This document shows positions 47,429 through 55,266 of a stretch of 55,266 bases of DNA, piece after piece. Within the stretch, counting starts at the first letter, position 1. Each line of letters begins with the position of its first letter. The stretch is from contig JAABQQ010000011.1 in assembly GCA_011391405.1 (NCBI GenBank), positions 1 through 55,266 on the forward strand. Direction: 5' to 3'. This DNA comes from Gammaproteobacteria bacterium. GTDB taxonomy: Bacteria > Pseudomonadota > Gammaproteobacteria > Steroidobacterales > Steroidobacteraceae. A program made the position numbers and the translations under genes. Below the pieces are notes generated by a model. The model was not told the DNA's origin and did no database searches. It worked only from the letters and a program-made list of their open reading frames with translations.

Positions 47429-47950
47429 TCACTTCACCCGGCGGACCCGGGTCGCGTAGCGACCCTTGGTAACGAGCAGGTGCGATCCGAGCGCGGCCTT
47501 CTTGATAGTGACGGTGTCTCCAGCGGCCACTCTCGCGCGCTGATCCACCGTCACCTGCGTCCAGACCTGGCCGTTCTCGAGCGTCACGGTCAGTTCACCG
47601 TCCGGCCGGCGGCCTACGGCGGCGACCGTGCCCGTGATGCTCTCGGGCATCTCATCCTTTGCCTTCTCCGGATAGCGCGCTTGCTTGGCGGCCTCGGTTA
47701 GACCGAAGTCGGTCTCCGGGCTGGCTGCAGCGGAGGCGGCGGCCGAAGCCGCGGCGGCGTCGGCAACGGCCGTGCTCGTCGCCGCTGCCGCGGGCTTGCG
47801 GAAGATCGCGTCGTAGCACGCAAGCCGGTCGCGGTCGTCGCCGATTCCGGCGCAGCGCTGTGGCGCATCGCCGCCCGCGGCCTGCGCAGCGAGCACGGCA
47901 AACGCCAGGGGTAGCAGTGCCCAGGGCGGGCGCAGATTCGGACCTCTCAC
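47429..47950 (-). CDS. Small periplasmic protein with CYD motif
   Basis: A 173-residue protein with a signal peptide (LLPLAFAVLAAQAAG). Then comes a short paired-cysteine segment (QRCAGIGDDRDRLACYDAIF) seen at the start of many proteobacterial periplasmic proteins, an Ala-rich linker of ~30 residues, and a C-terminal beta domain (GTVAAVGRRPDGELTVTLENGQVW, cut by segments, then GDTVTIKKAALGSHLLV). GTG 47950 has AGGAG 8 nt upstream and is preferred to the longer frame. The function is unknown; it lies 76 nt after TPR-sulfotransferase B on the same strand. Confidence 0.7.
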   Translation of the reverse strand: MRGPNLRPPWALLPLAFAVLAAQAAGGDAPQRCAGIGDDRDRLACYDAIFRKPAAAATSTAVADAAAASAAASAAASPETDFGLTEAAKQARYPEKAKDEMPESITGTVAAVGRRPDGELTVTLENGQVWTQVTVDQRARVAAGDTVTIKKAALGSHLLVTKGRYATRVRRVK

Positions 47951-48163
47951 CGTCGCATCTCCTCGAACCAGGCGGTGCGGGCACGTGGCGCCCGCACCGG
48001 GAAGCGACATATTACTGCACGCGCCCACCCGCCGCCGCCGCGGGCAGCATCCCTGCCCCGGGCACGTTCGCCGGAGCGACCCGACATCATCCGGGCGCGC
48101 TGGTTGTCGCATCGCCATAATGCCGCTCTTTCGTACTGGAATACGCCACGCAGCGAGCGCGAC

Positions 48164-49105
48164 ATGAGCGTCGACCACTGGGAAGCCTATTACCGCGGCG
48201 GCGCGATCGCGACCTGCCCCATGGGGCCGGGCACGAGCTACACGCTCGAGCTGCGCGACCTGTGGCTCGTGTTCTTCGCCACGCTCGACGACGACGCGCG
48301 CGTGCTCGATGTCGGCACCGGCAACGGCGCGATCACGCTGCTCGCGAAGGAGGCCGCGACGGCCGCCGGCCGGCAGCTCGAGATCCACGGCGCCGACCTC
48401 GCCGCGATCGACCCGCCGCGCCATGTGCCGAACGGTGCCTCGCTGTTCGCCGGCATTGCGTTTCACGCCGGCGTACCCTGCGAACGCCTCGGCTTCGCCG
48501 ACGGGAGTTTCGACGCGGTCAGCGGGCAGTACGCCCTCGAGTACACGGACACGACGCGCGCGCTGCCCGAGATCCACCGCGTGCTACGTACCGGCGGCCG
48601 CGCGCTGTTCGTGCTGCACCACGAGCGGTCGGTGCTGATCCGCAACGCGCGCGAATCGCTCGTCCACGGTGCGTTGGTGCTGCAGGACACGAAGATCCTG
48701 CGCAAGCTGCGGCGCCATGCGGCGGCTGAATACGACTCGGCGGCTGCGTCCCGCGCGACCTGGGCCGAGCTCTCGGCCGCGACCACGCGGCTGCAGCAGG
48801 CGGCGGCCTCGAGCGCCTCACCGCACCTGCTGCACGTGGTGATCGACGGCGTGCAGAAGCTGCTCGGCTTGCGGCGCGAGCTGGGCGCCGCGGGCTTCGA
48901 GCGCGAGGTGGACCGTTTCGAGCGCGAGGTGCGGGCCGGCGTGCGCCGCCTGCAGGACCTCGTGGGCTGCGCGCAGTCGGCGGAGCAGATGGAAACCATG
49001 GCGGCCAACGCCCGGAGCGCAGGCTTCGAATGCCCGGCCCCTGGGCTTCAGTACCACGCAGGCGAGAACCTCGTCGGCTGGCGGCTTGCGCTGAATCGAC
49101 CCTGA
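48164..49105 (+). CDS. Class I SAM-dependent methyltransferase
   Basis: A 313-residue enzyme. Motif I is RVLDVGTGNGAITLLA, motif II ADLAAIDP, and the later FDAVSGQYALEYTDTTRAL and EIHRVLRTGGRALFVLHH complete the Rossmann fold. The C-terminal ~140 residues are helical, with coiled-coil character (FEREVDRFEREVRAGVRRLQDL by segments), and probably bind the substrate. The substrate is not readable. ATG 48164 gives the natural MSVDHWEAYY start. It is divergent from the small periplasmic protein gene and converges on the aspartic protease gene. Confidence 0.85.
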   Translation: MSVDHWEAYYRGGAIATCPMGPGTSYTLELRDLWLVFFATLDDDARVLDVGTGNGAITLLAKEAATAAGRQLEIHGADLAAIDPPRHVPNGASLFAGIAFHAGVPCERLGFADGSFDAVSGQYALEYTDTTRALPEIHRVLRTGGRALFVLHHERSVLIRNARESLVHGALVLQDTKILRKLRRHAAAEYDSAAASRATWAELSAATTRLQQAAASSASPHLLHVVIDGVQKLLGLRRELGAAGFEREVDRFEREVRAGVRRLQDLVGCAQSAEQMETMAANARSAGFECPAPGLQYHAGENLVGWRLALNRP

Positions 49106-49133
49106 GATGCCCCGCCGGCGACCCGGCAGGTGC

Positions 49134-50192
49134 TCAGGCCTCGGGTGGAGGAATGCGCGTGTTGCACTCGATCCCGCCGCAGCGACGCAATATCGGCTGT
49201 CCCGAGGAGACCGGTTTCAGGTGGAACTCGCGGCGCGCATAGTCCACGACCAACTGCTCGAGCGTGCCGAGCAGATCCATGCCGATGAGGATCGCGGGCT
49301 CCTCGAGCAGCGACCAGATGTCGAACACGTGCAGGTCGCCAAAGGTAACCGTAAGGTTGTTCAGGCGCGCCCCGCCGATGTCGATCGCAGGCGCCTCGAA
49401 CGACAGCCCCTGCGCGATCTGGGGCGTCGCCCCGATCACGGTCGTGGCCACCATCTGGTGCGGACGGCGCGCGCCGTAGACCAAGGCCGCCCGCAGCGCC
49501 TCGTTGCCAAGGCTACGCTCGGCCCCCGTGTCCACGATCGCCTTGACCGGCACGCGACCGACCTGCCCGTCCACGAGCAGCAGTCCGCCGTTCTGCAGCC
49601 ACGCACGCACGACCAGGAAACCCTTCGGTGCCCGCTGCCCGCTCGAGCGGCGGATGGTCACCCGGTCGCGGCCGAAGTCGACCTCGATGCGGGCATCCTG
49701 CAGGGCGTCCACGCCGAGAATGCCGTCCACGCCGGCGAACACCGCGGGCGGCAGCACCGGCAGCCGCTGGTTCTCGAGCAGCAACTCGCCCACGCGCAAT
49801 GTCGCGACCTGCACCGCCGGCAGCGTGGCGGAGCCAGTCACGCCATGCACGTTGACCACGGACCCGGCGACCGGCACCAGCTCGAGCGCCAGCGCGGTCG
49901 CTTCGGAAATGACCGAACTGTTTGCACCCGTGTCGAGGAGGAACCGGAAGGGTCCGCGGCCGTTGATCTCCACCGGAGCCACGATGCGGCCGATTCGATC
50001 GCGCGTAGTGCGCGCGGCATAGAGCGGGCCGGGCTCCGGCGGGACGGGTGGCACGACCACCAGCGCATCAGGCGCGATGGCGACCGGCGCAGGCGCAGCC
50101 GGATCGGCCGCCCGGGCCGTTTCGCCCGAGAGCAGCAGGGCCGCGGCCACCGTGGCGCAGACCCGGGCGATTACGAAGGTTGTGGTGTGCAT
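49134..50192 (-). CDS. Periplasmic aspartic protease with two retropepsin-like domains
   Basis: A 352-residue secreted protein. The signal peptide is ATVAAALLLSGETARA. A Pro-rich linker is followed by two retropepsin-like halves, each with an aspartyl motif: FLLDTGANSSVIS (D87) and AIVDTGAERSLG (D221). VDGILGVDAL and ILIGMDLLGTL are the matching flap-side hydrophobic motifs. Two lobes in one chain would give a pepsin-like active site without a dimer. The tail has a cysteine pair (RRCGGIECN). ATG 50192 is chosen; the longer frame has no signal character. Substrates are unknown. Confidence 0.83.
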   Translation of the reverse strand: MHTTTFVIARVCATVAAALLLSGETARAADPAAPAPVAIAPDALVVVPPVPPEPGPLYAARTTRDRIGRIVAPVEINGRGPFRFLLDTGANSSVISEATALALELVPVAGSVVNVHGVTGSATLPAVQVATLRVGELLLENQRLPVLPPAVFAGVDGILGVDALQDARIEVDFGRDRVTIRRSSGQRAPKGFLVVRAWLQNGGLLLVDGQVGRVPVKAIVDTGAERSLGNEALRAALVYGARRPHQMVATTVIGATPQIAQGLSFEAPAIDIGGARLNNLTVTFGDLHVFDIWSLLEEPAILIGMDLLGTLEQLVVDYARREFHLKPVSSGQPILRRCGGIECNTRIPPPEA

Positions 50193-50328
50193 GTCCCTTC
50201 TGACCGCACCCGCGGTCACTTGGTTGCGGCGGTTGCGCGACCAGACCCAGCGTTCAATGAGGCTGGTCGCACGAATTGCCCCACTCACTGTCCGGCACAG
50301 CCGGCAACAAGCGCCCGGTGCAGGCGTC

Positions 50329-51000
50329 TCAGCGTCGCAGGTAAGCGTCGGTGCCGCCCAGCCAGTCCTCGCGCAGCGGCGTGAAGACGTCCATCTCCTC
50401 GACGTCGCCGATCATCTCGGCTTCATGCGGCACATTCGCCGGAATGATCAGCACTTCGCCCGGATGTACGTCGATGACCTGGCTGTGGTCCGCGCCAAGT
50501 CGAAACCGGATGACACCGGACTTGACCATCGTCACCTGCTCGTTGTCGTGATGGTGCAGCGGCACGACGAAGCCGTCCTGCAACTGCATGTCCGCGACCA
50601 GGATCCGGTCCCCGTGCACCATCCGGCGCAGCACCGATGGATTGAGTTGCTCGGAGGTCACGTCGGCCCAAGCGTACTTGCGGGCCTGTCGGGGCGTGGC
50701 CGCTGCATCGGCCAGCTGCTGGGCCGCACGCACGCACGTCGCATCCAGTTCAGTCAAGCCGTCCGCGTCGTGCGTCGTGAACAGCACCTCGCAGTAGTTG
50801 TAGCCAACCTTGAAATCCGGGTGATGGTCGTGCCGGCTGGCAACACCCGCGAGCCGGTTAACGTACGACATGGTCGCTGCGAAGTCCCGGAATTTGAATC
50901 GACGCGAGATGGATTTGCCATCGGCCGCGAGTGCCCAACCAGGCACGGATGCCTCGAGCGCCCTGGCAGCAACGACGTCGAGTCGGGCGGGTCGAGTCAT
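50329..51000 (-). CDS. Pterin-4a-carbinolamine dehydratase fused to a cupin domain
   Basis: A 223-residue fusion. Residues ~1-105 are a pterin carbinolamine dehydratase (PCD): SRRFKFRDFAATMSYVNRLA, the catalytic HDHHPDFKVGYN, and the closing TTHDADGLTELD. Residues ~115-223 are a single cupin with the metal motif PLHHHDNEQVTMV and PANVPHEAEM. PCD recycles pterin cofactors of aromatic hydroxylases, or acts in other pterin-linked steps such as molybdopterin. No hydroxylase gene is nearby. ATG 51000 overlaps the TauE/SafE stop codon by 4 nt, so the two proteins should be made together. Confidence 0.85.
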   Translation of the reverse strand: MTRPARLDVVAARALEASVPGWALAADGKSISRRFKFRDFAATMSYVNRLAGVASRHDHHPDFKVGYNYCEVLFTTHDADGLTELDATCVRAAQQLADAAATPRQARKYAWADVTSEQLNPSVLRRMVHGDRILVADMQLQDGFVVPLHHHDNEQVTMVKSGVIRFRLGADHSQVIDVHPGEVLIIPANVPHEAEMIGDVEEMDVFTPLREDWLGGTDAYLRR

Positions 51001-51779
51001 GCGTTGTCTCCTGCAAGGGACGGATGGGGCTGCAGGGCCGAGCGCAGCATCAGGATCGCGGCATACAGCACGACGATCACGACCAGCCAGTACAACCACT
51101 GCAGCGGCAGCGACTTCACGACGAACGCCGCGAGCAGCACGCCGGGGATGCCGCCGATGGCAAGGCCGATTGCCGTGCGCTTGTCGTATCTGTGCTCGCG
51201 GATGAACTTGAGGCTGCCGACCGGCATCAGGCACGCGCACGACGCCATCATGATCGGGAACGCAGCAATCGGATTCATGCCGAGGAGGCTCACGAGCATC
51301 AGGCACGGCGCGTACAGGCCGATACCCAGCTGCATCAGTGCACCGAGCATGAAGTTGACGACAACTGCGAAGACCAGCACGCCGCCACTGAGCCCGAGCG
51401 CGTTGCCGCCAGCCGGCAGCACGCCGACGATCTTCATCACGAACAGCGCCGCGGCAATGAGCAGCGCGACTCCCATGCCGATCTGGATCGTGCGGCGTGG
51501 CAGCCTCGACACGATGCCTGCCCCCAGATAGCCGCCGGCCACGGCCGCAGCGACCATCGACACGAGCGTGAGCGGCTCCACGGCGATCGCGGTCGTGAAG
51601 ATGATGGCCTGCGTGATGGTCGGCAGCGTGTGGCCGACGTTCAGCGTGCCCGGAAGCAGTTCGTCGGGGATCAGGTTGCGGAACTTGATCCAGGCGGTGG
51701 TCGACGCAAACGAGCCGATGCCGAGCGTGTCGAAAAAGTTCGCCACGAAGCCGAGCAAGACGTTTTCGGACTGCGCCAT
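50997..51779 (-). CDS. TauE/SafE family permease
   Basis: A 260-residue inner-membrane protein with about eight helices in two related halves, beginning LLGFVANFFDTLGIGSFAS. The second half has AFPIMMASCACLMPVGSLKFI and GGIPGVLLAAFVVKSL, as in the sulfite exporter TauE/SafE family. These move sulfite, sulfoacetate or other organosulfur anions. The start is ATG 51779, or GTG 51803 eight codons earlier. It overlaps the PCD-cupin gene by 4 nt, so its substrate may be linked to a pterin- or metal-dependent step. Confidence 0.83.
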   Translation of the reverse strand: MAQSENVLLGFVANFFDTLGIGSFASTTAWIKFRNLIPDELLPGTLNVGHTLPTITQAIIFTTAIAVEPLTLVSMVAAAVAGGYLGAGIVSRLPRRTIQIGMGVALLIAAALFVMKIVGVLPAGGNALGLSGGVLVFAVVVNFMLGALMQLGIGLYAPCLMLVSLLGMNPIAAFPIMMASCACLMPVGSLKFIREHRYDKRTAIGLAIGGIPGVLLAAFVVKSLPLQWLYWLVVIVVLYAAILMLRSALQPHPSLAGDNA

Positions 51780-51889
51780 TCGCTTCGCCTGCCCCCGCGC
51801 CACGCTGTGCGCCAGATCTATGTACGTCCGCTGTTAGCGCGACGTCGCACAGAAATCGGCTGGCTCACGAACAGAAATCGCGGCAGGCA

Positions 51890-52291
51890 TCAACTGCCGC
51901 CGCAATTACCGGTGCCACAGACGGCCTGATTCCTGCGGAACTCCTGTCGCTCAAAATCTGACCTGCGCTCCAACTCCTCGGCCTCGGCCGCCGTCATGCA
52001 CGTCTCTGTGGCGAAGTTCGAACCAATGCGCGCGATTTTCTTGCAGTAGACGGTCTCGCCATTTCGGGTTTTTGCCTTGAAGCCGTCCAGCACCGTGTCC
52101 GGCTCACTGGCTTTGCCCGTCGCGTCCGCGGTCGCAGGGGCAGCCGGTTTCGCAGCAGCGGCCACAGCAACTGGGGCAGCCGGTTTCGCAGCAGGGGCCA
52201 CAGCAGCAGTGGCAGGCGCAGTCGGAGCGGCGGGTTGCGAGGCGCATCCGGCGGTCAGGGCAATCATGAAAACAAGTGTTGGCACACGCAT
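51890..52291 (-). CDS. Small lipoprotein with Ala/Pro repeats
   Basis: A 133-residue lipoprotein with lipobox LTAGC. An Ala/Pro/Lys linker of ~50 residues contains a near-perfect duplication (AAKPAAPVAVAA / AAKPAAPATADA). The C-terminal domain (GETVYCKKIARIGSNFATETC by segments, then CGTGNCGGS) has four cysteines and resembles other short proteobacterial proteins with the KKxxxxGSxxxxxxC pattern. The function is unknown. ATG 52291 is 5 nt from GGAG. The frame continues upstream to 52360, but without signal character. Confidence 0.7.
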   Translation of the reverse strand: MRVPTLVFMIALTAGCASQPAAPTAPATAAVAPAAKPAAPVAVAAAAKPAAPATADATGKASEPDTVLDGFKAKTRNGETVYCKKIARIGSNFATETCMTAAEAEELERRSDFERQEFRRNQAVCGTGNCGGS

Positions 52292-52352
52292 ATCAGCTCC
52301 AGAAAACGACCAGTTGACCGCTATCCTGCCTCGTTGTTTCGGCGGGATCCAG

Positions 52353-52817
52353 TCAATCACGCAACGGCAGTTCGTTGCCCTTGCGGACCGTACGCAGGGC
52401 GAAACTCGATTGCACGCGCGCGACGCCCGGCAGGCGCGTGAGGTGCTGGCTGTGCAGGCGCTCGAAATCCGCCGGGTCAGACACGACGACGCGCAGCAGG
52501 TAATCCTGCTGACCCGTCATCAGGTAACACTCCATGACTTCGGGCACGCGCTTCACGGCTTCTTCGAAGGCGGCAAGATCGGCCTGTTCCTGCCGGTTGA
52601 GGGTGATGCTCACGAACACGTTGCCCGGCAACCCGACCCTGGCCTGGTTCACCAGCGCGACGTAGCGGTCGATGACGCCCGCCTCCTCCAGCGCGCGCAT
52701 CCGGCGCAGACAGGCCGACTCGCTCAGGTGCACTTGCTCGGCCAGTTCGCGGTTGCTGAGGCGGCCGGCCCGCTGCAGGGCCGCGAGGATCTGGTTGTCG
52801 ACCCGGTCGAGCTTCAT
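52353..52817 (-). CDS. Lrp/AsnC-family regulator
   Basis: A 154-residue regulator with the N-terminal AsnC helix-turn-helix (VDNQILAALQRAGRLSNRELAE, cut by segments, with SESACLRRMRALEEAGVI) and the C-terminal RAM ligand domain (CYLMTGQQDYLLRVVVSD). It is divergent from the alanine dehydrogenase gene 161 nt away. In several bacteria Lrp-type regulators (AldR/DadR) activate ald in response to alanine, and that is the likely role here. Confidence 0.92.
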   Translation of the reverse strand: MKLDRVDNQILAALQRAGRLSNRELAEQVHLSESACLRRMRALEEAGVIDRYVALVNQARVGLPGNVFVSITLNRQEQADLAAFEEAVKRVPEVMECYLMTGQQDYLLRVVVSDPADFERLHSQHLTRLPGVARVQSSFALRTVRKGNELPLRD

Positions 52818-52978
52818 TTTCGCAGTATCTGCTGATTTTTGACGACTTTAAAGCAGCAACTTGCTTCATCGATCTCGTTTGAGCCCGACTTCGCACGATT
52901 CCACGCCTCGCCGACCCCTATGCTTCCTAGATGCGCCTCGTAGTGGCGCACCACACAAATCAAGGCGGGGAGACAGTC
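52818..52978. promoter_or_regulatory. lrp-ald intergenic region with dyads
   Basis: Two inverted repeats, GCAG-TAT-CTGC (52822-52832) and AAGCA-N6-TGCTT (52851-52866), lie just upstream of the regulator start in the AT-richer part. They fit the spacing of Lrp-type sites and are good operator candidates. GGGGAG at 52966-52971 is the ald ribosome site. Confidence 0.45.
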
Positions 52979-54094
<1,116 letters not shown>

Positions 54095-54243
54095 CCGCTC
54101 CCGCTCCCAGGAATAGGGCGAGGGGAAATAGGGGACGCTCACCGATTTCCTCCGATTTTTCATGCACCGATCTCGGGCCACGAAATCGGTGGGAAATCGG
54201 TGAGCGTCCCCTAGTTCCCCTCTTTCCTGGGAGTGGGAGCGGG
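54095..54243. repeat. Long compound palindrome with family 2 core
   Basis: Left half 54095-54150 pairs with right half 54192-54243 along about 50 nt with one small indel and few mismatches. The inner arms hold GGGGACGCTCACCGATTTCC and its complement, the outer arms CCGCTCCC and CTCCCAGGA. The 41-nt centre has GATTTTTCATGC. It fills the gap between ald and the SDR gene and begins directly after the ald stop codon. Confidence 0.85.
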
Positions 54244-54268
54244 AGCGCGAACGCGCTAGGCTTCGGTC

Positions 54269-55102
54269 ATGAAACTCCCAGCCCTGCGCTTCGACGGCAA
54301 GACCGTCCTCGTCACGGGTGCCTCGAGCGGTATCGGCCGCGAAACGGCGCTCGCCTTCGCCGGTGCCGGCGCCAATGTCGTGCTCGTCGCCCGCCGGGCC
54401 GCCACACTTGCCAAGGTGGCGAGCCAGGCGCGCGCGGCCGGCGTCGAAGCCCTTTCGGTTGCAACCGATGTCACCAACCCCACCGCCGTCACCGCGTGCT
54501 TCCGCAAAGCCGTGCAGCGCTTCGGCAGCGTCGATATCGTCGTCAACAACGCGGGCGTGCTGCTGCCGGCGAAGGTAGTCAACCTGGACCCCACCGACCT
54601 CCAGCGCATGCTCGACGTCAATCTCTTCGGCGCACTGCACGTCCTGCAGGCGGCCGTGAAGCAGATGCAGAAACAGGATTCGGGCGGCCACATCGTCAAC
54701 GTCGCGTCGCTCGCGGGCCGTCGCGGCTTTTCACCGCTCGGCGGTTACTGCGCGAGCAAGTTCGCACTCGTCGGACTGACCGAAGCGCTGCGCACGGAAC
54801 TGATGGGCAGCAACGTCGGCGTGTCGCTGGTGCTGCCGGGCGTCATCGACACGCCGATGGCGGAAGCCGCGGCGCTGGACCCGACCACCGAGGGGTTCTG
54901 GCCGAAGGTGCTCAACATGCCGACCGCGTGGGTCGTGTGGGCCGTTTTCGCGGCCGTCCGCCTCAAGCTGGCTGAAGTGGCGGTGCCGCCGGGTGGCGCG
55001 CTGCTCGAAAAACTGGGCGCACTCGCCCCGGGCGCCACCGACATCCTGGTGCGCGGCGCGATGGGCCTGGCCCGTCGCTCGACGCGACGACGTACGAACT
55101 GA
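54269..55102 (+). CDS. Short-chain dehydrogenase/reductase
   Basis: A 277-residue oxidoreductase with classical SDR motifs: cofactor site VTGASSGIGRETAL, NNAGVLLPAK, the catalytic Ser in NVASLAGRRG, and YCASKFALVGLTEAL with the Tyr-x3-Lys pair. Arg residues after the second strand (ARRAAT) favour NADP(H). The C-terminal ~60 residues are hydrophobic (WVVWAVFAAVRL) and may touch the membrane, as in some fatty-acid or steroid SDRs. ATG 54269 has no clear ribosome site. It precedes an enoyl-CoA hydratase-like gene. Confidence 0.9.
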   Translation: MKLPALRFDGKTVLVTGASSGIGRETALAFAGAGANVVLVARRAATLAKVASQARAAGVEALSVATDVTNPTAVTACFRKAVQRFGSVDIVVNNAGVLLPAKVVNLDPTDLQRMLDVNLFGALHVLQAAVKQMQKQDSGGHIVNVASLAGRRGFSPLGGYCASKFALVGLTEALRTELMGSNVGVSLVLPGVIDTPMAEAAALDPTTEGFWPKVLNMPTAWVVWAVFAAVRLKLAEVAVPPGGALLEKLGALAPGATDILVRGAMGLARRSTRRRTN

Positions 55103-55113
55103 TTCGCGCTTCC

Positions 55114-55185
55114 TTCCTGTCCTTCCTGTCCTTCCTGTCCTTCCTGTCCTTCCTGTCCTTCCTGACCTTCCTGTCCTTCCTACCC
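55114..55185. repeat. Tandem repeat, 9-nt unit TTCCTGTCC, eight units
   Basis: Eight units of TTCCTGTCC run head to tail; six are perfect, the sixth reads TTCCTGACC and the last TTCCTACCC. The tract is pure pyrimidine on the plus strand except for G/A at two fixed places. It ends 28 nt before the ATG of the next gene. Confidence 0.95.
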
Positions 55186-55213
55186 CCTCTCCGCCTGCCA
55201 AAGAAGACCGACC

Positions 55214-55266
55214 ATGACCGAGACTTTTGCCCACCTCGCCATCGAGCGTAATGGCGGCGTCGCCAC
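55214..55266 (+). CDS. Start of an enoyl-CoA hydratase/isomerase-like gene, cut by window
   Basis: ATG 55214 opens a frame that runs to the window end (MTETFAHLAIERNGGVA). This resembles the N-terminus of crotonase-family proteins, where an IERxGGVAxITLNRP pattern is common. Only 17 full codons are visible, so the family is a guess supported by the SDR gene upstream. Confidence 0.45.
   Translation, partial: MTETFAHLAIERNGGVA

Noticed and set aside
52130-52215. Direct repeats of about 30 nt in the small lipoprotein gene
   Set aside because: They are an in-frame Ala/Pro/Lys linker duplication within a coding region, not a satellite or CRISPR-like array.
52861-52978. tRNA-like or riboswitch structure before ald
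   Set aside because: Only short dyads are visible; no cloverleaf or known aptamer core could be built by eye.

Overview
This is a GC-rich, gene-dense proteobacterial chromosome segment. No tRNA, rRNA, CRISPR array, prophage or IS transposase was seen. The gene set points to a gammaproteobacterium near the Xanthomonadales, Steroidobacterales or Nevskiales. The indicators are a large TonB-dependent receptor, PhaR and phasin, TtcA, TPR-sulfotransferases, glycogen genes and an Lrp-controlled alanine dehydrogenase. Taxonomy is inferred from gene content only.

Layout. 0-10 kb: housekeeping and envelope genes. These are an Fe-S oxidoreductase C-terminus, a membrane-anchored glycerophosphodiester phosphodiesterase, small envelope proteins, an MliC-type lipoprotein, pirin, an M49 peptidase paired with a Cys-rich protein, peptide deformylase and a DksA/TraR zinc-finger protein. 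10-13.7 kb: a minus-strand operon with 4-nt stop/start overlaps. It encodes a dual-specificity phosphatase fused to an ADP-ribosylglycohydrolase-like domain, an HExxH metallopeptidase and a D-Ala-D-Ala-ligase-like ATP-grasp enzyme. 13.7-18 kb: an amino-acid permease, a DUF4382 lipoprotein and ttcA, separated by hairpin repeats. 18-23.2 kb: a BarA-type hybrid kinase followed by a REC-PAS-GGDEF-EAL protein, a likely phosphorelay to c-di-GMP turnover module. 23.3-30.3 kb: an M32 carboxypeptidase with an altered active site, an RND efflux pump with its adaptor, and cysteine synthase. 30.4-32.1 kb: polyhydroxyalkanoate genes (MaoC-type hydratase, phasin, phaR). 32-36.4 kb: an Ada-like methyltransferase, and glgA and glgC on opposite strands. 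36.5-39 kb: padR with a HAAS-type membrane protein, a lipoprotein and a DUF192 protein.

39-50 kb is the most accessory-looking part: a TPR-aspartyl/asparaginyl hydroxylase, a TonB-dependent receptor and a TPR-sulfotransferase on the plus strand, a second TPR-sulfotransferase on the minus strand, a small periplasmic protein, a methyltransferase and a two-domain aspartic protease. It could be a receptor locus with its own modification enzymes. 50-55.3 kb: a pterin dehydratase-cupin fusion overlapping a TauE/SafE permease, a lipoprotein, a divergent Lrp/alanine dehydrogenase pair, an SDR and the start of an enoyl-CoA hydratase-like gene.

Two families of dispersed palindromic repeats run through the intergenic regions. 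Family 1 (10.0, 15.3 and 16.7 kb) has a conserved core and outer stems whose sequence changes between copies while pairing is kept. Family 2 (30.4, 34.5 and 54.1 kb) carries a GGGGACGCTCACC core; one copy supplies the stop codon of glgA.

The strongest candidates for undescribed biology are the phosphatase-ARH/metallopeptidase/ATP-grasp operon, the receptor-sulfotransferase-hydroxylase cluster, the pterin dehydratase-cupin fusion and the covarying hairpin family.
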